In this document: piece by piece, positions 38,220-47,989 of the stretch | Position numbering within the stretch: position 1 is the stretch's first letter | How the letters are laid out: every line of letters begins with the position of its first letter | Source of the DNA: Streptococcus canis | Lineage (GTDB): Bacteria; Bacillota; Bacilli; Lactobacillales; Streptococcaceae | DNA length: 64,000 nucleotides | Direction of reading: 5' to 3' | Assembly (NCBI RefSeq): GCF_900636575.1 | Contig: NZ_LR134293.1 | Span: forward strand, 1 to 64,000 | Position numbers and translations under genes: made by a program | Notes under the pieces: model-generated | Told to the model about the DNA's origin: nothing | Database searches by the model: none | Seen by the model: the letters and a program-made list of their open reading frames with translations, nothing else

Positions 38220-40160
38220 TTATTGTGCATCTGGACGTGACTTGCGAGCAATGTCTGCCAAGATGTTTTCCACAAATTCTTCCACAGATTCAGTATGAGT
38301 TGCCTTGCTACCATAGCGGCGAACGTTAACTGATTTCTCTTCCATTTCTTTATCCCCAACAATCAATTGATAAGGAATTTTGCTGGTTTGAGAGGCACGA
38401 ATCTTGTATTGCATTTTTTCGTTACGGTCATCGACATCTGCACGTACACCTCGGTCACGAAGGATTTTTGCCACTTCCCAAGCATAGTCAATGTGGGCTT
38501 CATTTGAAATTGGAATCACAGTCACTTGGTGTGGCGCTAACCAAGTTGGGAAAGCACCCTTATAAGTTTCAATCAAGATAGCAGTGAAACGTTCCATGGT
38601 TGAAATGACCCCACGGTGAATCATGACTGGACGGTGTTCTTCACCATCAGCACCAATATATTTGAGGTCAAAACGTTCTGGCAACAAGAAGTCCAACTGA
38701 ATGGTTGATAGGGTTTCTTCGTTACCAAGAGCTGTTTTCACTTGAATATCTAATTTTGGCCCATAGAAAGCTGCTTCACCTTCTGCTTCAAAGTAGTCTA
38801 CCCCCATGTCATCCATGGCACCTTTTAGCATGGCTTGCGCATTTTCCCACATTTCGTCATTGTCATAATATTTATGAGTATCTTCTGGATCACGGTATGA
38901 CAAACGAAAACGGTAATCGGTCAAGTTGAAATCTTCGTAAACGTCAATAATCAACTGAAGCGTGCGTTTAAATTCATCACGAATTTGTTCTGGTGTCACG
39001 AAAATGTGACCATCATTCAAGGTCATTTCACGTACCCGTTGCAAGCCAGATAGGGCACCTGATTTTTCATAACGGTGCATCATTCCAAGTTCAGCGATAC
39101 GAATAGGCAACTCACGATAAGAATGCACATGATTTTTATAAACTTGAATATGGTGTGGGCAGTTCATTGGACGAAGGACAAATTCTTCCCCATCTCCCAT
39201 GTCCATCACAGGAAACATGTCTTCTTGGTAGTGCTCCCAGTGACCTGATGTCTTATACAATTCCACAGAAGCAAGCGGTGGTGTGTAAACGTGTTGATAG
39301 CCTGAAGCCAATTCCTTGTCTGTGATATAGCGTTCAAGTGTACGACGAATAGTTGCTCCATCTGGTAGCCAGAATGGCAAGCCTTGACCAACTTCTTGGC
39401 TAATCATAAACAAATCAAGCTCTTTACCAAGTTTTCTGTGATCACGTTCTTTCGCTTCTTCAAGACGAGTCAAGTAAGCTTTGAGATCTTTTTTGTCAAA
39501 CCAAGCAGTCCCATAGACACGTTGCATCATATTGTTGTCGCTGTTACCACGCCAGTATGCACCAGCAACGTTTAGAAGATGAAAGACTTGAATGCGTCCT
39601 GTTGACGGCACATGGGGGCCACGGCAAAGATCCACAAATTCACCTTGACGGTAAACGGTCAAGCCAGCACCAGCATGTTCATTAATCAATTCTATCTTGT
39701 AAGGATCGTCTTTGAACAGTTCCAAAGCTTCTTCTTTGGTTACTTCTTCACGGATACATGGGTAGTTTTCTTTCACGATTTTTTGCATTTCAGCTTCGAT
39801 ACGTGGCAAATCTTCGTTTGAAATTTGTCCTTCAGCATTATCTGTATCGTAGTAAAAACCTTCTGCAATGGCAGGGCCAACACCCAAATGCAGATTTGGG
39901 AACAAACGTTTTGCAGCTTGGGCAAATAAGTGGGCTGCTGAATGACGAAGGACATCATAAGCATCTTCGTGATCAGGTGTTACAATTTCAATGCTGCCAT
40001 CTTCTTTAATGGCACGAGTTGTGTCAATCAGTTGGCCATTGAATTTACCAGCCAAAGCTTTTTTAGCCAAAGATTTACTGATTGACTCAGCAATCTCAAA
40101 CGTTGTTACGCCAGATTCAAATTCACGCACGGCGCCATCTGGAAAAGTAATCTTAATCAT
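38220..40160 (-). CDS. thrS: Threonyl-tRNA synthetase
   Basis: 646 residues, normal length. The N-terminus has the TGS domain (1-65), then the editing domain with HxxxH ([10 protein letters not shown], about 73-82) and the second site VDLCRGPHV, then the class II core: motif 2 region [10 protein letters not shown] and [19 protein letters not shown], motif 3 region [11 protein letters not shown], and an anticodon-binding domain (about 540-640). It charges tRNA-Thr and edits Ser-tRNA-Thr. GGAGAAAG precedes the ATG. It is controlled by an upstream T-box leader. Confidence 0.97.
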   Translation of the reverse strand: MIKITFPDGAVREFESGVTTFEIAESISKSLAKKALAGKFNGQLIDTTRAIKEDGSIEIVTPDHEDAYDVLRHSAAHLFAQAAKRLFPNLHLGVGPAIAEGFYYDTDNAEGQISNEDLPRIEAEMQKIVKENYPCIREEVTKEEALELFKDDPYKIELINEHAGAGLTVYRQGEFVDLCRGPHVPSTGRIQVFHLLNVAGAYWRGNSDNNMMQRVYGTAWFDKKDLKAYLTRLEEAKERDHRKLGKELDLFMISQEVGQGLPFWLPDGATIRRTLERYITDKELASGYQHVYTPPLASVELYKTSGHWEHYQEDMFPVMDMGDGEEFVLRPMNCPHHIQVYKNHVHSYRELPIRIAELGMMHRYEKSGALSGLQRVREMTLNDGHIFVTPEQIRDEFKRTLQLIIDVYEDFNLTDYRFRLSYRDPEDTHKYYDNDEMWENAQAMLKGAMDDMGVDYFEAEGEAAFYGPKLDIQVKTALGNEETLSTIQLDFLLPERFDLKYIGADGEEHRPVMIHRGVISTMERFTAILIETYKGAFPTWLAPHQVTVIPISNEAHIDYAWEVAKILRDRGVRADVDDRNEKMQYKIRASQTSKIPYQLIVGDKEMEEKSVNVRRYGSKATHTESVEEFVENILADIARKSRPDAQ

Positions 40161-40169
40161 TTGCTTTCT

Positions 40170-40552
40170 CCTTTAAGTCAGTTAAGATTTCCACTTAAAC
40201 ATGGACAGTAAAACAAGTTAGGAACAAGAGGTTGGTGAAGAACTAACTCAATCTAGATGCAGTGATACTAAGTTCTTGATAGTTGTGATAATATTCTTCC
40301 ATCCTTTTTCAAAAAGAATATTGTGAGACTTCCAAAATAAAAAACTGACCGCATCCCAAAGGACGCAATCAGCGTGGTTCCACCTTAATTTATGCAGGAC
40401 AAAAAAACATGCCTTGCACCTCTATTGGCGATAAGGGAGCCACCCTTTTATGTTTACATAAAAACCAGGAAGGAGTATTAGATTAACCACCTTTGTGCTC
40501 TTTCCACCAACCAGCACTCGCTTAAAAGGTTCTGTTCCCTCTAACTTGTCTT
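40170..40552 (-). promoter_or_regulatory. T-box riboswitch leader of thrS
   Basis: On the minus strand the T-box sequence AAGGTGGAACCACGC (40386-40372) precedes a terminator stem (GCGTCCTTTGGGATGCGG) with a run of six T. Upstream are stem I-like hairpins. A -10 TATAAT at 40565-40560 with TTGTAA 16 bases before it puts the transcript start near 40552, giving a leader of about 390 bases. Uncharged tRNA-Thr should favour the antiterminator. I could not fix the specifier codon by eye. Confidence 0.9.
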
Positions 40553-40590
40553 CAAGATTATTATAGCAAGTTTTCAAAAATTTACAAGCC

Positions 40591-41925
40591 TTAATCAAGA
40601 AAATCTTTGATAGCATTAACCAACTTGAGAGGTGCCTTAACCACTTTCGCAGAGGTCAGAGCTGTCGCCTTAACAGCTCTTTTAGGTAGACGAATGGCCC
40701 CTCGCATTAATTTCAAGGAACTGCTTTTACCAGAATGATTGAGGTAAAGACTCAGCTTTTGGGTTTCCTTATTGTTTCTAGCAATCAAAGTATCTAAATA
40801 GAAGGTGTAAATGGACTTACCAAAATGCTGGGCAGAAATTTCATAACGCTTTTCCTCTAATAATTGACTGTCCATAGCTGGTGTTTCTAAAATAGCATCA
40901 ATAATAGCATCGCTTAACTCTGATTCAGCATAATAAAGGGTACCAAACATCTTGTCTGTAATCACATCATCTAAGTAAGGATTGCCATGTGCAATAATAG
41001 GCTTTCCACTAGCCAAACTTTCGATATAGGTCAAGCCTTGGGTTTCACTGGTTGAGGCAGAGATGAAGAAATCACAAGCTTTGTAATAGAAGGCAACTCT
41101 ATCATGAGGAACCATACCTGTAAAAGTTACATGCTGCTCAACATTTAGGTGTATCGCCAAGTCTTTTAAGGTCTCTAAGTATGGACCATCTCCTACAATG
41201 ACAAGTTTTATCTTTGTATTTTCAGCTAAGACTGTCGGCATTTGACTAATGATCGCCTGTATATTTTTTTCATAAGAAATCCGTGATAAGCTCAACAACA
41301 TGGTTTCATCAGCAGCAATGCCCAATTCCTCTTTTAAACTAGCAACATCTTCTGCTTTAATATCATCACGAATGTATTTTTCCAAGGGAATGCCTGTCGG
41401 GATAACGCGCTTAGGGATAGTTACTTCGTAACCTTCCAGCAAGTTGAGGACAATTCTACTTGGACAAATAACCCCATCCAAATCCTTTAAATAACCCCTA
41501 AGAAGGGGTTTGACCATGCTTGGTCGAATAATTTTACCATTAGCAATATAGCTAACATAGTCTTCATACTGAGTATGATATGTATGGACAACAGGAATTC
41601 GCAAGGCCTTGCCCACCATTTTTCCTAATAACCCGAGGCTAAATTCTGTCTGGGTATGAATAATATCAAGGTCATACTGCTTAGCAACTTTATAAGAAGA
41701 AATCAACCCTCGATAAACTACCCGCCTATCCGTAAAAGATACAAAAGGAACGCTTGGTAGTCGAATAATCGTTGGGTCTTCAAAGCGTTTGACCTCCCTA
41801 TCAGTGGTGGTAAAAATATAAACTTCGTGGCCTTCTTTTTCAAGCTCTTCTTTTAAGGTACGAATGCTCGTGGCAACTCCAGAAACTTGTGGAAAATAGG
41901 TATCTGTAAATAGACCTACACGCAT
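40591..41925 (-). CDS. GT4 glycosyltransferase, likely diacylglycerol glucosyltransferase (IagA-like)
   Basis: 444 residues. GT-B fold with N-terminal FTDTYFPQVSGVATS and a C-terminal donor site (VSRISYEKNIQ-type stretch, GDGPYLETLKD, and SASTSETQGLTYIESLASGKP with the EX7E pattern). Together with the gene just upstream it forms the pair known in S. pneumoniae (Spr0983/CpoA) and S. agalactiae (IagA) that makes the glycolipid anchor of lipoteichoic acid. The basic C-terminus (RAVKATALTSAKVVKAPLKLV) would bind the membrane. Starts one base after the upstream gene's stop. Exact sugar specificity is inferred. Confidence 0.82.
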   Translation of the reverse strand: MRVGLFTDTYFPQVSGVATSIRTLKEELEKEGHEVYIFTTTDREVKRFEDPTIIRLPSVPFVSFTDRRVVYRGLISSYKVAKQYDLDIIHTQTEFSLGLLGKMVGKALRIPVVHTYHTQYEDYVSYIANGKIIRPSMVKPLLRGYLKDLDGVICPSRIVLNLLEGYEVTIPKRVIPTGIPLEKYIRDDIKAEDVASLKEELGIAADETMLLSLSRISYEKNIQAIISQMPTVLAENTKIKLVIVGDGPYLETLKDLAIHLNVEQHVTFTGMVPHDRVAFYYKACDFFISASTSETQGLTYIESLASGKPIIAHGNPYLDDVITDKMFGTLYYAESELSDAIIDAILETPAMDSQLLEEKRYEISAQHFGKSIYTFYLDTLIARNNKETQKLSLYLNHSGKSSSLKLMRGAIRLPKRAVKATALTSAKVVKAPLKLVNAIKDFLD

Positions 41926-41926
41926 C

Positions 41927-42925
41927 TTATAACTCCATTACTTTTTTATAGACATCTACTAATGCTTGACCAACTGTTTCTAGGCGCCGACTTTGGGCAA
42001 CCTTGTAACCAGCGTCAATTTTGTTGCTGTCACCAGCTAAGACTTTGGTCAAAGCTTGGATAAAACCTGCAAGATCAGTTGCTAATTCAGCACTATTTTG
42101 ATCAACCCAACCATTGTAAACTGGGATATCACGTAAAACAAGGTGCTGACGACTAGCTAAGGCTTCTAAAACAACAATGCCTTCTGTTTCTTCACGACTT
42201 GGGAAGAAAAAGGCATCGGCACCCGTCATAGCCCCCTCATAAACTTCCCCTTTGATATAACCTGGGAAAATAAGGTTTTTAGGATGGTTGCCGTTTACAA
42301 GGTGACGAACTTGAGCAGGAATGACCCATTTATTGGTCTCCCCAAACCAGATAAAACGCACATCTGGCATAGCTTGAGCAACCTTGACAAAGTCATCAAT
42401 TCCTTTTCTAAGGAAAAACAATCCTGCTCCCATCACTACCTTTTCGCCTTCTTTAATATCAAAATAACGACGAAAAGCAGCTTCTTTTTCAGGATTTGCT
42501 CCATATTGATCTAAGTCAATCCCATTAGACACTGCAAAAATAGGGGTTTTTACCCCGTAATGCTCTATTAAGGACTTAGAGTAACGTGTAGGGGTAATAA
42601 TCGCATCTGCCTTATTGTAAAATTGGCAGAGGTATTTTTTAAACAAGGGAGACAAGAGATTTGACAAAATAAAGGAATTCCTGAAATCTTCTTCTGTGGA
42701 GTGACCGTGCATTATCACTTTTTTACCTGCTTTTTGAGCTTTAGTCATTAAGAACCAACTCTTTAAGCCATAGGTGTTGAGATGAACCAAGTCATAATGG
42801 TCACTCGGGTCAGTGGTAAAGTCTTGTCCAACCAATGACAAGGCCTTGGCTTGATGCCTGATAGCACGTCCAATTCCTGATTTTCTTAAATAATTTTCTG
42901 CTTCTAAATACAATAGGACTTTCAT
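41927..42925 (-). CDS. cpoA: GT4 glycosyltransferase, CpoA-like glycolipid synthase
   Basis: 332 residues. The N-terminus MKVLLYLEAENYLRKSGIGR, the VIMHGHSTEEDFRNS segment and the donor-site FFPSREETEGIVVLEALASRQ fit the CpoA branch, which adds the second sugar (galactose in S. pneumoniae) to glucosyl-diacylglycerol. I use ATG 42925; an in-frame GTG sits two codons upstream. There is no ribosome binding site: a TATAAT lies only seven bases before the ATG and a terminator separates the gene from amyA, so the message may be leaderless. Confidence 0.78.
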   Translation of the reverse strand: MKVLLYLEAENYLRKSGIGRAIRHQAKALSLVGQDFTTDPSDHYDLVHLNTYGLKSWFLMTKAQKAGKKVIMHGHSTEEDFRNSFILSNLLSPLFKKYLCQFYNKADAIITPTRYSKSLIEHYGVKTPIFAVSNGIDLDQYGANPEKEAAFRRYFDIKEGEKVVMGAGLFFLRKGIDDFVKVAQAMPDVRFIWFGETNKWVIPAQVRHLVNGNHPKNLIFPGYIKGEVYEGAMTGADAFFFPSREETEGIVVLEALASRQHLVLRDIPVYNGWVDQNSAELATDLAGFIQALTKVLAGDSNKIDAGYKVAQSRRLETVGQALVDVYKKVMEL

Positions 42926-42932
42926 AACCACT

Positions 42933-42961
42933 ATTATAGCTCATTTTGCAGTATTTTTCAC
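42933..42961 (-). promoter_or_regulatory. Promoter placed directly at the start of the cpoA-like gene
   Basis: TATAAT (42938-42933) follows GTGAAA (42961-42956) at 17 bases. The distance from the -10 to the ATG is seven bases, so transcription should begin at or next to the start codon. Confidence 0.55.
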
Positions 42962-42972
42962 TAAGATAAGTA

Positions 42973-42996
42973 AAAATCAGCCCGAAGACTGATTTT
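42973..42996 (-). terminator. Terminator of amyA
   Basis: AAAATCAGTC and GGCTGATTTT close a UUCG-type tetraloop on the minus strand, followed by T. It lies within 30 bases of the amylase stop. Confidence 0.8.
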
Positions 42997-43002
42997 CTGA
43001 TG

Positions 43003-44466
43003 CTAAGAGAATGTTCCTTCTGGCAGCCAAGCTGAGATTGAGCCTGCTCCTACTTTAATGTCAAGCCAACCGTCTTCTGCCACTACAAGCCTTTCTTGGC
43101 AGTGCCCCAAGTAGTCGACAAAGGTTTGACCAACAAAGTCTTGACCGATTGCCACATGCTTCCAGCCTTCATCACCATTTGACAGAATAACCGCAAGCGG
43201 ATGCGGGTGTTCGTCATCACCTAGACAGGTCCAGGCGATACAATTGGCATGATCAAAATAATCTACCTGTTGGCCATAAACGGCTTCTTTCCTAAGGAAA
43301 GTGAGTTTGTCCAACACTTCTTTAAAACTAGCTTGAGCAAAGTCCCCCGAGATACCATGATAGTCTCCATAAAACAGACAAGGTTTGCCTTCTTGGCGCA
43401 AGAGAATTAAACCATAGGCCAGAGGTTTAAACCAATCTTCAACCGTTGATTCCAATGCTTGCCCACGTTGCGTGTCATGATTTTCAACAAAAGTAATAGC
43501 TAAGTCAGGTCTACTAGCCACTAAACTTCCTTCAAAGATACGCGTTAAATCAAAATCTTTTCCTTGATGACTTGCGTTAAAGAAAGACATGTGAAGACTA
43601 ACATCTACCAAGGCAAACTGTTCATTAGTCGCTTCCAAGTAGTCTTCCATGGACTCTTGGTCTGATTTCCAATACTCCCCAAAAACAATGAGATCAGGTT
43701 TTATTTGTGCTCGAATATCATTGATGAAGGTTTGAATAAAATAAGAATCAATATGTTTAACAGCATCTAGACGAAAACCTTCAATGCCAGTTGTCTCAAT
43801 AAACCACTTAACCCAATCCTGTAAATTTTGAATCACTTCTGGGTGTTTGAAATCCAAGTCATTATACATAAGGTAATCAAAATTGCCATTTTCATCGTCA
43901 ATCAAGTCATTGTTAGCCCACCCTTTATTGTCACCTGTAATCATGTAAATGCCAGTTTCATTATTCTTGGCATCATAATCAATACCTGTGAAATGGTACC
44001 AATGCCATTTAAAATCATTATAGCAACCATTTCGACCCGGAAAATCAAAACCAGTCCAACCTTCAATTTCATAAGGTTCTGTTAGAGCTTCCTGACGATT
44101 TTGAGGATTCATTTTGGTGACAAAAAAACGTTCCTTATGATCGCCATTAGCCTTATGATTGAGTACAATATCTGCGATTGGTTTGATTGCCGCTTCTTTC
44201 AAAGCTGCAATAAGTTCGAGATACTCTTGTTTACTACCATATTTTGTAACCACTGTGCCATTTTGCTCAAATTCACCTAGGTCAAATAAATCATAAACAC
44301 CATACCCCACATCATTAATACCAGTCCCTTTAAAAGCAGGAGGAAGCCAGAGTTCGCTTACTCCTAAAGTCTGTAATTGTGGAATACTTTCTTTCAATAC
44401 TTTCCAATGGTTACCATCTGCAGGAAGGTACCATTCAAAAGCTTGCATGACCAATTGATTTGCCAT
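43003..44466 (-). CDS. amyA: Cytoplasmic alpha-amylase (GH13)
   Basis: 487 residues, no signal peptide. The GH13 regions are complete: DIVLNHKA (region I, about 99-106), GFRLDAVKHI with nucleophile Asp234, VFGEYW with acid/base Glu264, and FVENHDTQ with Asp331. The length and the EWYLPADGNHWKVL start match the intracellular Bacillus/E. coli AmyA type that cleaves maltodextrins and glycogen. Located next to ccpA but with no clear cre site that I could find in 44467-44619. Confidence 0.94.
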   Translation of the reverse strand: MANQLVMQAFEWYLPADGNHWKVLKESIPQLQTLGVSELWLPPAFKGTGINDVGYGVYDLFDLGEFEQNGTVVTKYGSKQEYLELIAALKEAAIKPIADIVLNHKANGDHKERFFVTKMNPQNRQEALTEPYEIEGWTGFDFPGRNGCYNDFKWHWYHFTGIDYDAKNNETGIYMITGDNKGWANNDLIDDENGNFDYLMYNDLDFKHPEVIQNLQDWVKWFIETTGIEGFRLDAVKHIDSYFIQTFINDIRAQIKPDLIVFGEYWKSDQESMEDYLEATNEQFALVDVSLHMSFFNASHQGKDFDLTRIFEGSLVASRPDLAITFVENHDTQRGQALESTVEDWFKPLAYGLILLRQEGKPCLFYGDYHGISGDFAQASFKEVLDKLTFLRKEAVYGQQVDYFDHANCIAWTCLGDDEHPHPLAVILSNGDEGWKHVAIGQDFVGQTFVDYLGHCQERLVVAEDGWLDIKVGAGSISAWLPEGTFS

Positions 44467-44619
44467 TACTGCTCTCCTAAAAAAGGCTGGGATAAGATTT
44501 TCCCCAACCTCTATCTATCTTACTTGAATCAAAGAAAAGACACCGAGTCTCTTCCTAGATTGGACACAAGATAGCCTGTGCTGGTTCTGCCCTCTTAATC
44601 GCAAGAACCTAGCCTACAG

Positions 44620-45627
44620 CTAACCTTGTCTGGTTGTACCACGTTTTTTGATGCCGTGGTTCAAGAGAATTTCTTTTTCTTCCAATTCTTCTTTGTTCAT
44701 GATTTTAGTCAACATGCGCATGCTGACAGCTCCCAAATCGTAAACGGGTTGACTGATAGAACTCAAGTTTGGACGAGTGTATTGAACCACTGGCGAATCG
44801 TTGCTTGTGATGATTTCAAAGTCTTCTGGCACACGTTTACCTGCTTCAAATAAGCCATTTAAAAGGCCTGCTGCCAATTCATCCTCAGCAACATAAGCTG
44901 CTGTTGCCCCTGAATTAATCACGCGTTGTGCTAGTTCAAAGCCTTCCTTATAAGAGTAATTTGCTTCAAAAACAAGCCCTTCTTTGAAATCTAGTTTGTT
45001 TTGCTTCAAACCTTCTTTGTAGCCCGCTAAGCGTACCTTGCCATTGATGTCATCAATGAGAGGACCAGATACAAAAGCAATGCTCATATGGTTTTCCGCT
45101 AAAATATCAACCACATTTGAGACAGCTGCTTTATAGTCAATATTAACACTTGGTAGTTGATGATCGAGGTCTACGGTTCCTGCCAAAACAATCGGTGTCC
45201 GTGAACGTGAGAATTCCGCACGAATCTTTTCAGTCAAGTGATGCCCCATAAAAATAATACCGTCCACCTGCTTAGCAAAGAGAGTGTTAACAACGTTAAC
45301 CTCCTTGTCATCATCCTCATCACTGGAGGCAAGCACAATATTATATTTATACATAGCGGCAATATCATCAATACCTTTGGCTAAGATAGAAAAGTAACTG
45401 TTTGCAATATTAGGAATCACAACACCAACTGTTGTTGTTTTTTTGCTGGCAAGTCCACGCGCGACAGCATTTGGACGATAATCTAAGCGGTCAATGACTT
45501 CTAAAACTTTCTTACGTGTGTTTTCCTTAACGTTTTTGTTGCCATTAACAACACGACTAACGGTTGCCATTGAAACACCAGCTTCACGGGCAACATCGTA
45601 AATCGTGATGGTATCATCTGTATTCAT
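44620..45627 (-). CDS. ccpA: Catabolite control protein A
   Basis: 335 residues. LacI/GalR family: helix-turn-helix ITIYDVAREAGVSMATVSRVVNGN (7-30), hinge RPNAVARGLA, and a periplasmic-binding-like core. Neighbouring pepQ is divergent, the standard lactic-acid-bacteria layout, which supports CcpA rather than another LacI member. Bound to HPr-Ser-P it represses or activates genes with cre sites, including probably dhaK in this window and its own promoter. Confidence 0.96.
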   Translation of the reverse strand: MNTDDTITIYDVAREAGVSMATVSRVVNGNKNVKENTRKKVLEVIDRLDYRPNAVARGLASKKTTTVGVVIPNIANSYFSILAKGIDDIAAMYKYNIVLASSDEDDDKEVNVVNTLFAKQVDGIIFMGHHLTEKIRAEFSRSRTPIVLAGTVDLDHQLPSVNIDYKAAVSNVVDILAENHMSIAFVSGPLIDDINGKVRLAGYKEGLKQNKLDFKEGLVFEANYSYKEGFELAQRVINSGATAAYVAEDELAAGLLNGLFEAGKRVPEDFEIITSNDSPVVQYTRPNLSSISQPVYDLGAVSMRMLTKIMNKEELEEKEILLNHGIKKRGTTRQG

Positions 45628-45646
45628 TCTTTATCTTCCTTTCTAT

Positions 45647-45699
45647 TTGAAAATTACGCTTTCAAAAAATATTTTAGCATTATTTGTAACCACTTTCAA
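45647..45699. promoter_or_regulatory. Two cre-like sites between ccpA and pepQ
   Basis: TTGAAAATTACGCTTTCAA (45647-45665) and TTTGTAACCACTTTCAA (45683-45699), read on the minus strand, each match the cre consensus with one mismatch. They lie 20-70 bases upstream of ccpA and fit autoregulation and control of pepQ. Confidence 0.5.
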
Positions 45700-45800
45700 G
45701 TATTAAAGGTTGATTTTTGAAAAAGTTTTCAAAGATTGAGCAAAAGCTTGATTTTTTAAGCTTTTTTTGAAAAAATAGTAGGCAGAAAGAAGGTTTTCCT

Positions 45801-46886
45801 ATGACAAAATTAGACCAAATATGTTTGTATCTTGACCAAAAGGGAGCTGAACTGGCTATTTTTTCAGATCCTGTGACCATCAATTACTTGACTGGATTCT
45901 TTTGTGACCCCCATGAAAGGCAATTATTCCTCTTTGTTTATCAAGATTTGGCTCCTGTACTTTTCGTACCTGCTCTTGAAGTAGCAAGAGCTAGTCAGGC
46001 TGTTGATTTCCCCGTTTTTGGTTATGTTGACTCTGAAAATCCTTGGGAAAAAATCAAAGCAGTTTTACCAAATACAGCGGCAAAAACCATTTATGCCGAA
46101 TTTGATCACCTCAATGTCAACAAATTTCATGGCTTGCAAACAGTCTTTTCGGGACACTTTAACAATTTAACCCCTTATGTCCAAGGCATGCGCCTCATCA
46201 AATCGGCTGATGAAATTGAGAAAATGATGATTGCTGGGCAGTTCGCTGATAAGGCTGTTCAAGTTGGTTTTGACAACATTTCCTTGGACCTTACCGAAAC
46301 AGACATCATCGCTCAAATTGAGTTTGAAATGAAAAAACAAGGCATTAACAAAATGAGCTTTGACACTATGGTCTTAACGGGTAATAATGCAGCCAATCCC
46401 CATGGTATTCCTGGAACGAATAACATTGAAAACAATGCCCTACTTCTCTTTGACTTAGGGGTTGAAACCTTGGGCTACACCAGTGATATGACCAGAACTG
46501 TGGCCGTTGGTAAGCCTGATCAATTTAAAATTGACATGTACAATCTCTGCCTAGAAGCACATCAAGCAGCTATTGACTTTATCAAACCAGGTGTTACAGC
46601 AGCTCAAGTGGATGCTGCCGCTCGTCAAATTATTGAAAAAGCTGGTTACGGTGAGTACTTCAACCACCGTTTGGGGCATGGTATTGGTATGGATGTGCAT
46701 GAATTTCCGTCTATCATGGCTGGCAATGACTTGGTGCTTGAAGAAGGCATGTGCTTCTCTGTTGAACCTGGTATTTACATTCCAGGTAAGGTCGGCGTGC
46801 GCATCGAAGATTGTGGCCATGTCACTAAAAATGGCTTTGAAGTCTTTACCCATACTCCAAAAAAATTACTTTATTTTGAAGGCTAA
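45801..46886 (+). CDS. pepQ: Xaa-Pro dipeptidase PepQ
   Basis: 361 residues. Creatinase-like N-terminal domain and M24 metallopeptidase domain with ligands in LLFDLGVETLGYTSDMTRT (two Asp), GHGIGMDVHE (His), MCFSVEPGIY (Glu) and VRIEDCGHV (Glu). It splits dipeptides ending in proline. The AGAAGG upstream of the ATG and the divergent position to ccpA match the usual lactic-acid-bacteria arrangement. Likely first gene of an operon with the nitroreductase and glyoxalase that follow. Confidence 0.95.
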   Translation: MTKLDQICLYLDQKGAELAIFSDPVTINYLTGFFCDPHERQLFLFVYQDLAPVLFVPALEVARASQAVDFPVFGYVDSENPWEKIKAVLPNTAAKTIYAEFDHLNVNKFHGLQTVFSGHFNNLTPYVQGMRLIKSADEIEKMMIAGQFADKAVQVGFDNISLDLTETDIIAQIEFEMKKQGINKMSFDTMVLTGNNAANPHGIPGTNNIENNALLLFDLGVETLGYTSDMTRTVAVGKPDQFKIDMYNLCLEAHQAAIDFIKPGVTAAQVDAAARQIIEKAGYGEYFNHRLGHGIGMDVHEFPSIMAGNDLVLEEGMCFSVEPGIYIPGKVGVRIEDCGHVTKNGFEVFTHTPKKLLYFEG

Positions 46887-46934
46887 GCCCATATCGTCTG
46901 GTCAAACAAACCCTCGCGAAAGGAAGGTAGTAGT

Positions 46935-47600
46935 ATGAACCAAACCATTCATCACCAATTACAACAAGCGCTACACTTTAGAACAGCCGTTCGTGTTTAT
47001 AAGGAAGAAAAGATTTCTGATGAGGATTTGACCCTCATTCTTGATGCCGCTTGGTTAAGCCCTTCTTCTGTTGGCTTAGAAGGCTGGCGCTTTGTCGTTT
47101 TAGACAACAAGCCTATTAAAGAAGAAATCAAGCCCTTTGCCTGGGGTGCCCAGTATCAACTGGAAACAGCCAGCCACTTTATCCTTTTAATTGCTGAAAA
47201 AAATGCAAGATATGATAGCCCTGCTATGAAAAACAGCCTCTTACGCCGTGGTATCCAAGAGGGAGAAGGGCTTGAAAGTCGTTTAAAACTTTACGAGTCA
47301 TTCCAAAAAGAGGATATGGATATGGCAGATAATCCTCGGGCGCTCTTTGATTGGACTGCCAAGCAGACCTATATCGCTCTTGGCAATATGATGATGACAG
47401 CTGCCTTTCTAGGAATCGATTCCTGTCCTATTGAAGGGTTTCATTATGATAAGGTCAATCATATTCTAGCCAAGCACAATGTGATTGATTTAGAAAAAGA
47501 AGGCATTGCTAGCATGTTATCACTGGGGTATCGCCTACGAGATCCTAAACATGCTCAAGTTCGTAAACCTCGTGAAGAAGTGATTTCAGTAGTTGAATAA
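46935..47600 (+). CDS. NAD(P)H-dependent nitroreductase-family flavoprotein
   Basis: 221 residues. FMN-binding pattern typical of the family: RTAVRVYKEEKIS at the N-terminus, SPSSVGLEGWRFVVLDN, and the C-terminal GIASMLSLGYRL. Internal ALGNMMMTAAFLGIDSCPIEGF lines the FMN and dimer interface. Substrate not known; such enzymes reduce quinones or nitroaromatics. It begins 48 bases after pepQ with AGGAAGG before the ATG and is followed by the glyoxalase after nine bases. Confidence 0.9.
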   Translation: MNQTIHHQLQQALHFRTAVRVYKEEKISDEDLTLILDAAWLSPSSVGLEGWRFVVLDNKPIKEEIKPFAWGAQYQLETASHFILLIAEKNARYDSPAMKNSLLRRGIQEGEGLESRLKLYESFQKEDMDMADNPRALFDWTAKQTYIALGNMMMTAAFLGIDSCPIEGFHYDKVNHILAKHNVIDLEKEGIASMLSLGYRLRDPKHAQVRKPREEVISVVE

Positions 47601-47609
47601 GGAGAATAT

Positions 47610-47987
47610 ATGAAAGCATTACACACCTGTATCCGCGTCAAAGATCTCGACAAATCAGTTGATTTTTACACCAAGGCTTTCCCCTTTAAGGAAACCCGTC
47701 GTAGAGACTTCCCAGATAGTCAATTCACTCTCGTTTATTTGGCTTTAGAGGGAGAAAGCTATGAGTTAGAATTGACCTACAATTATGGTCACGGTGACTA
47801 CGACTTAGGAAATGGTTATGGTCATATCGCCCTTGGCTCTGAAAACTTTGAAGCAGACCATGACAAGCATCGTCAAGCAGGTTTCCCTGTGACTGATATT
47901 AAAGGACTGACTGATAAATCTGCTCGCTACTACTTCATTCAAGATCCAGACGGCTACAAAATTGAAGTGATTGATTTAAACAACTAA
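47610..47987 (+). CDS. gloA: Lactoylglutathione lyase (glyoxalase I)
   Basis: 125 residues of the VOC fold. Metal ligands expected at His5 (ALHTCIRVKDL), Glu in LELTYN, His in GYGHIALG and Glu in GYKIEVID. It would turn the hemithioacetal of methylglyoxal into a thioester; pyogenic streptococci can hold glutathione. GGAG precedes the ATG. It ends the pepQ group. Confidence 0.92.
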   Translation: MKALHTCIRVKDLDKSVDFYTKAFPFKETRRRDFPDSQFTLVYLALEGESYELELTYNYGHGDYDLGNGYGHIALGSENFEADHDKHRQAGFPVTDIKGLTDKSARYYFIQDPDGYKIEVIDLNN

Positions 47988-47989
47988 TG

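Noticed and set aside
40422..40616. 64-codon minus-strand frame before thrS
   Set aside because: It lies in the thrS promoter and T-box leader, whose RNA structure explains the sequence.
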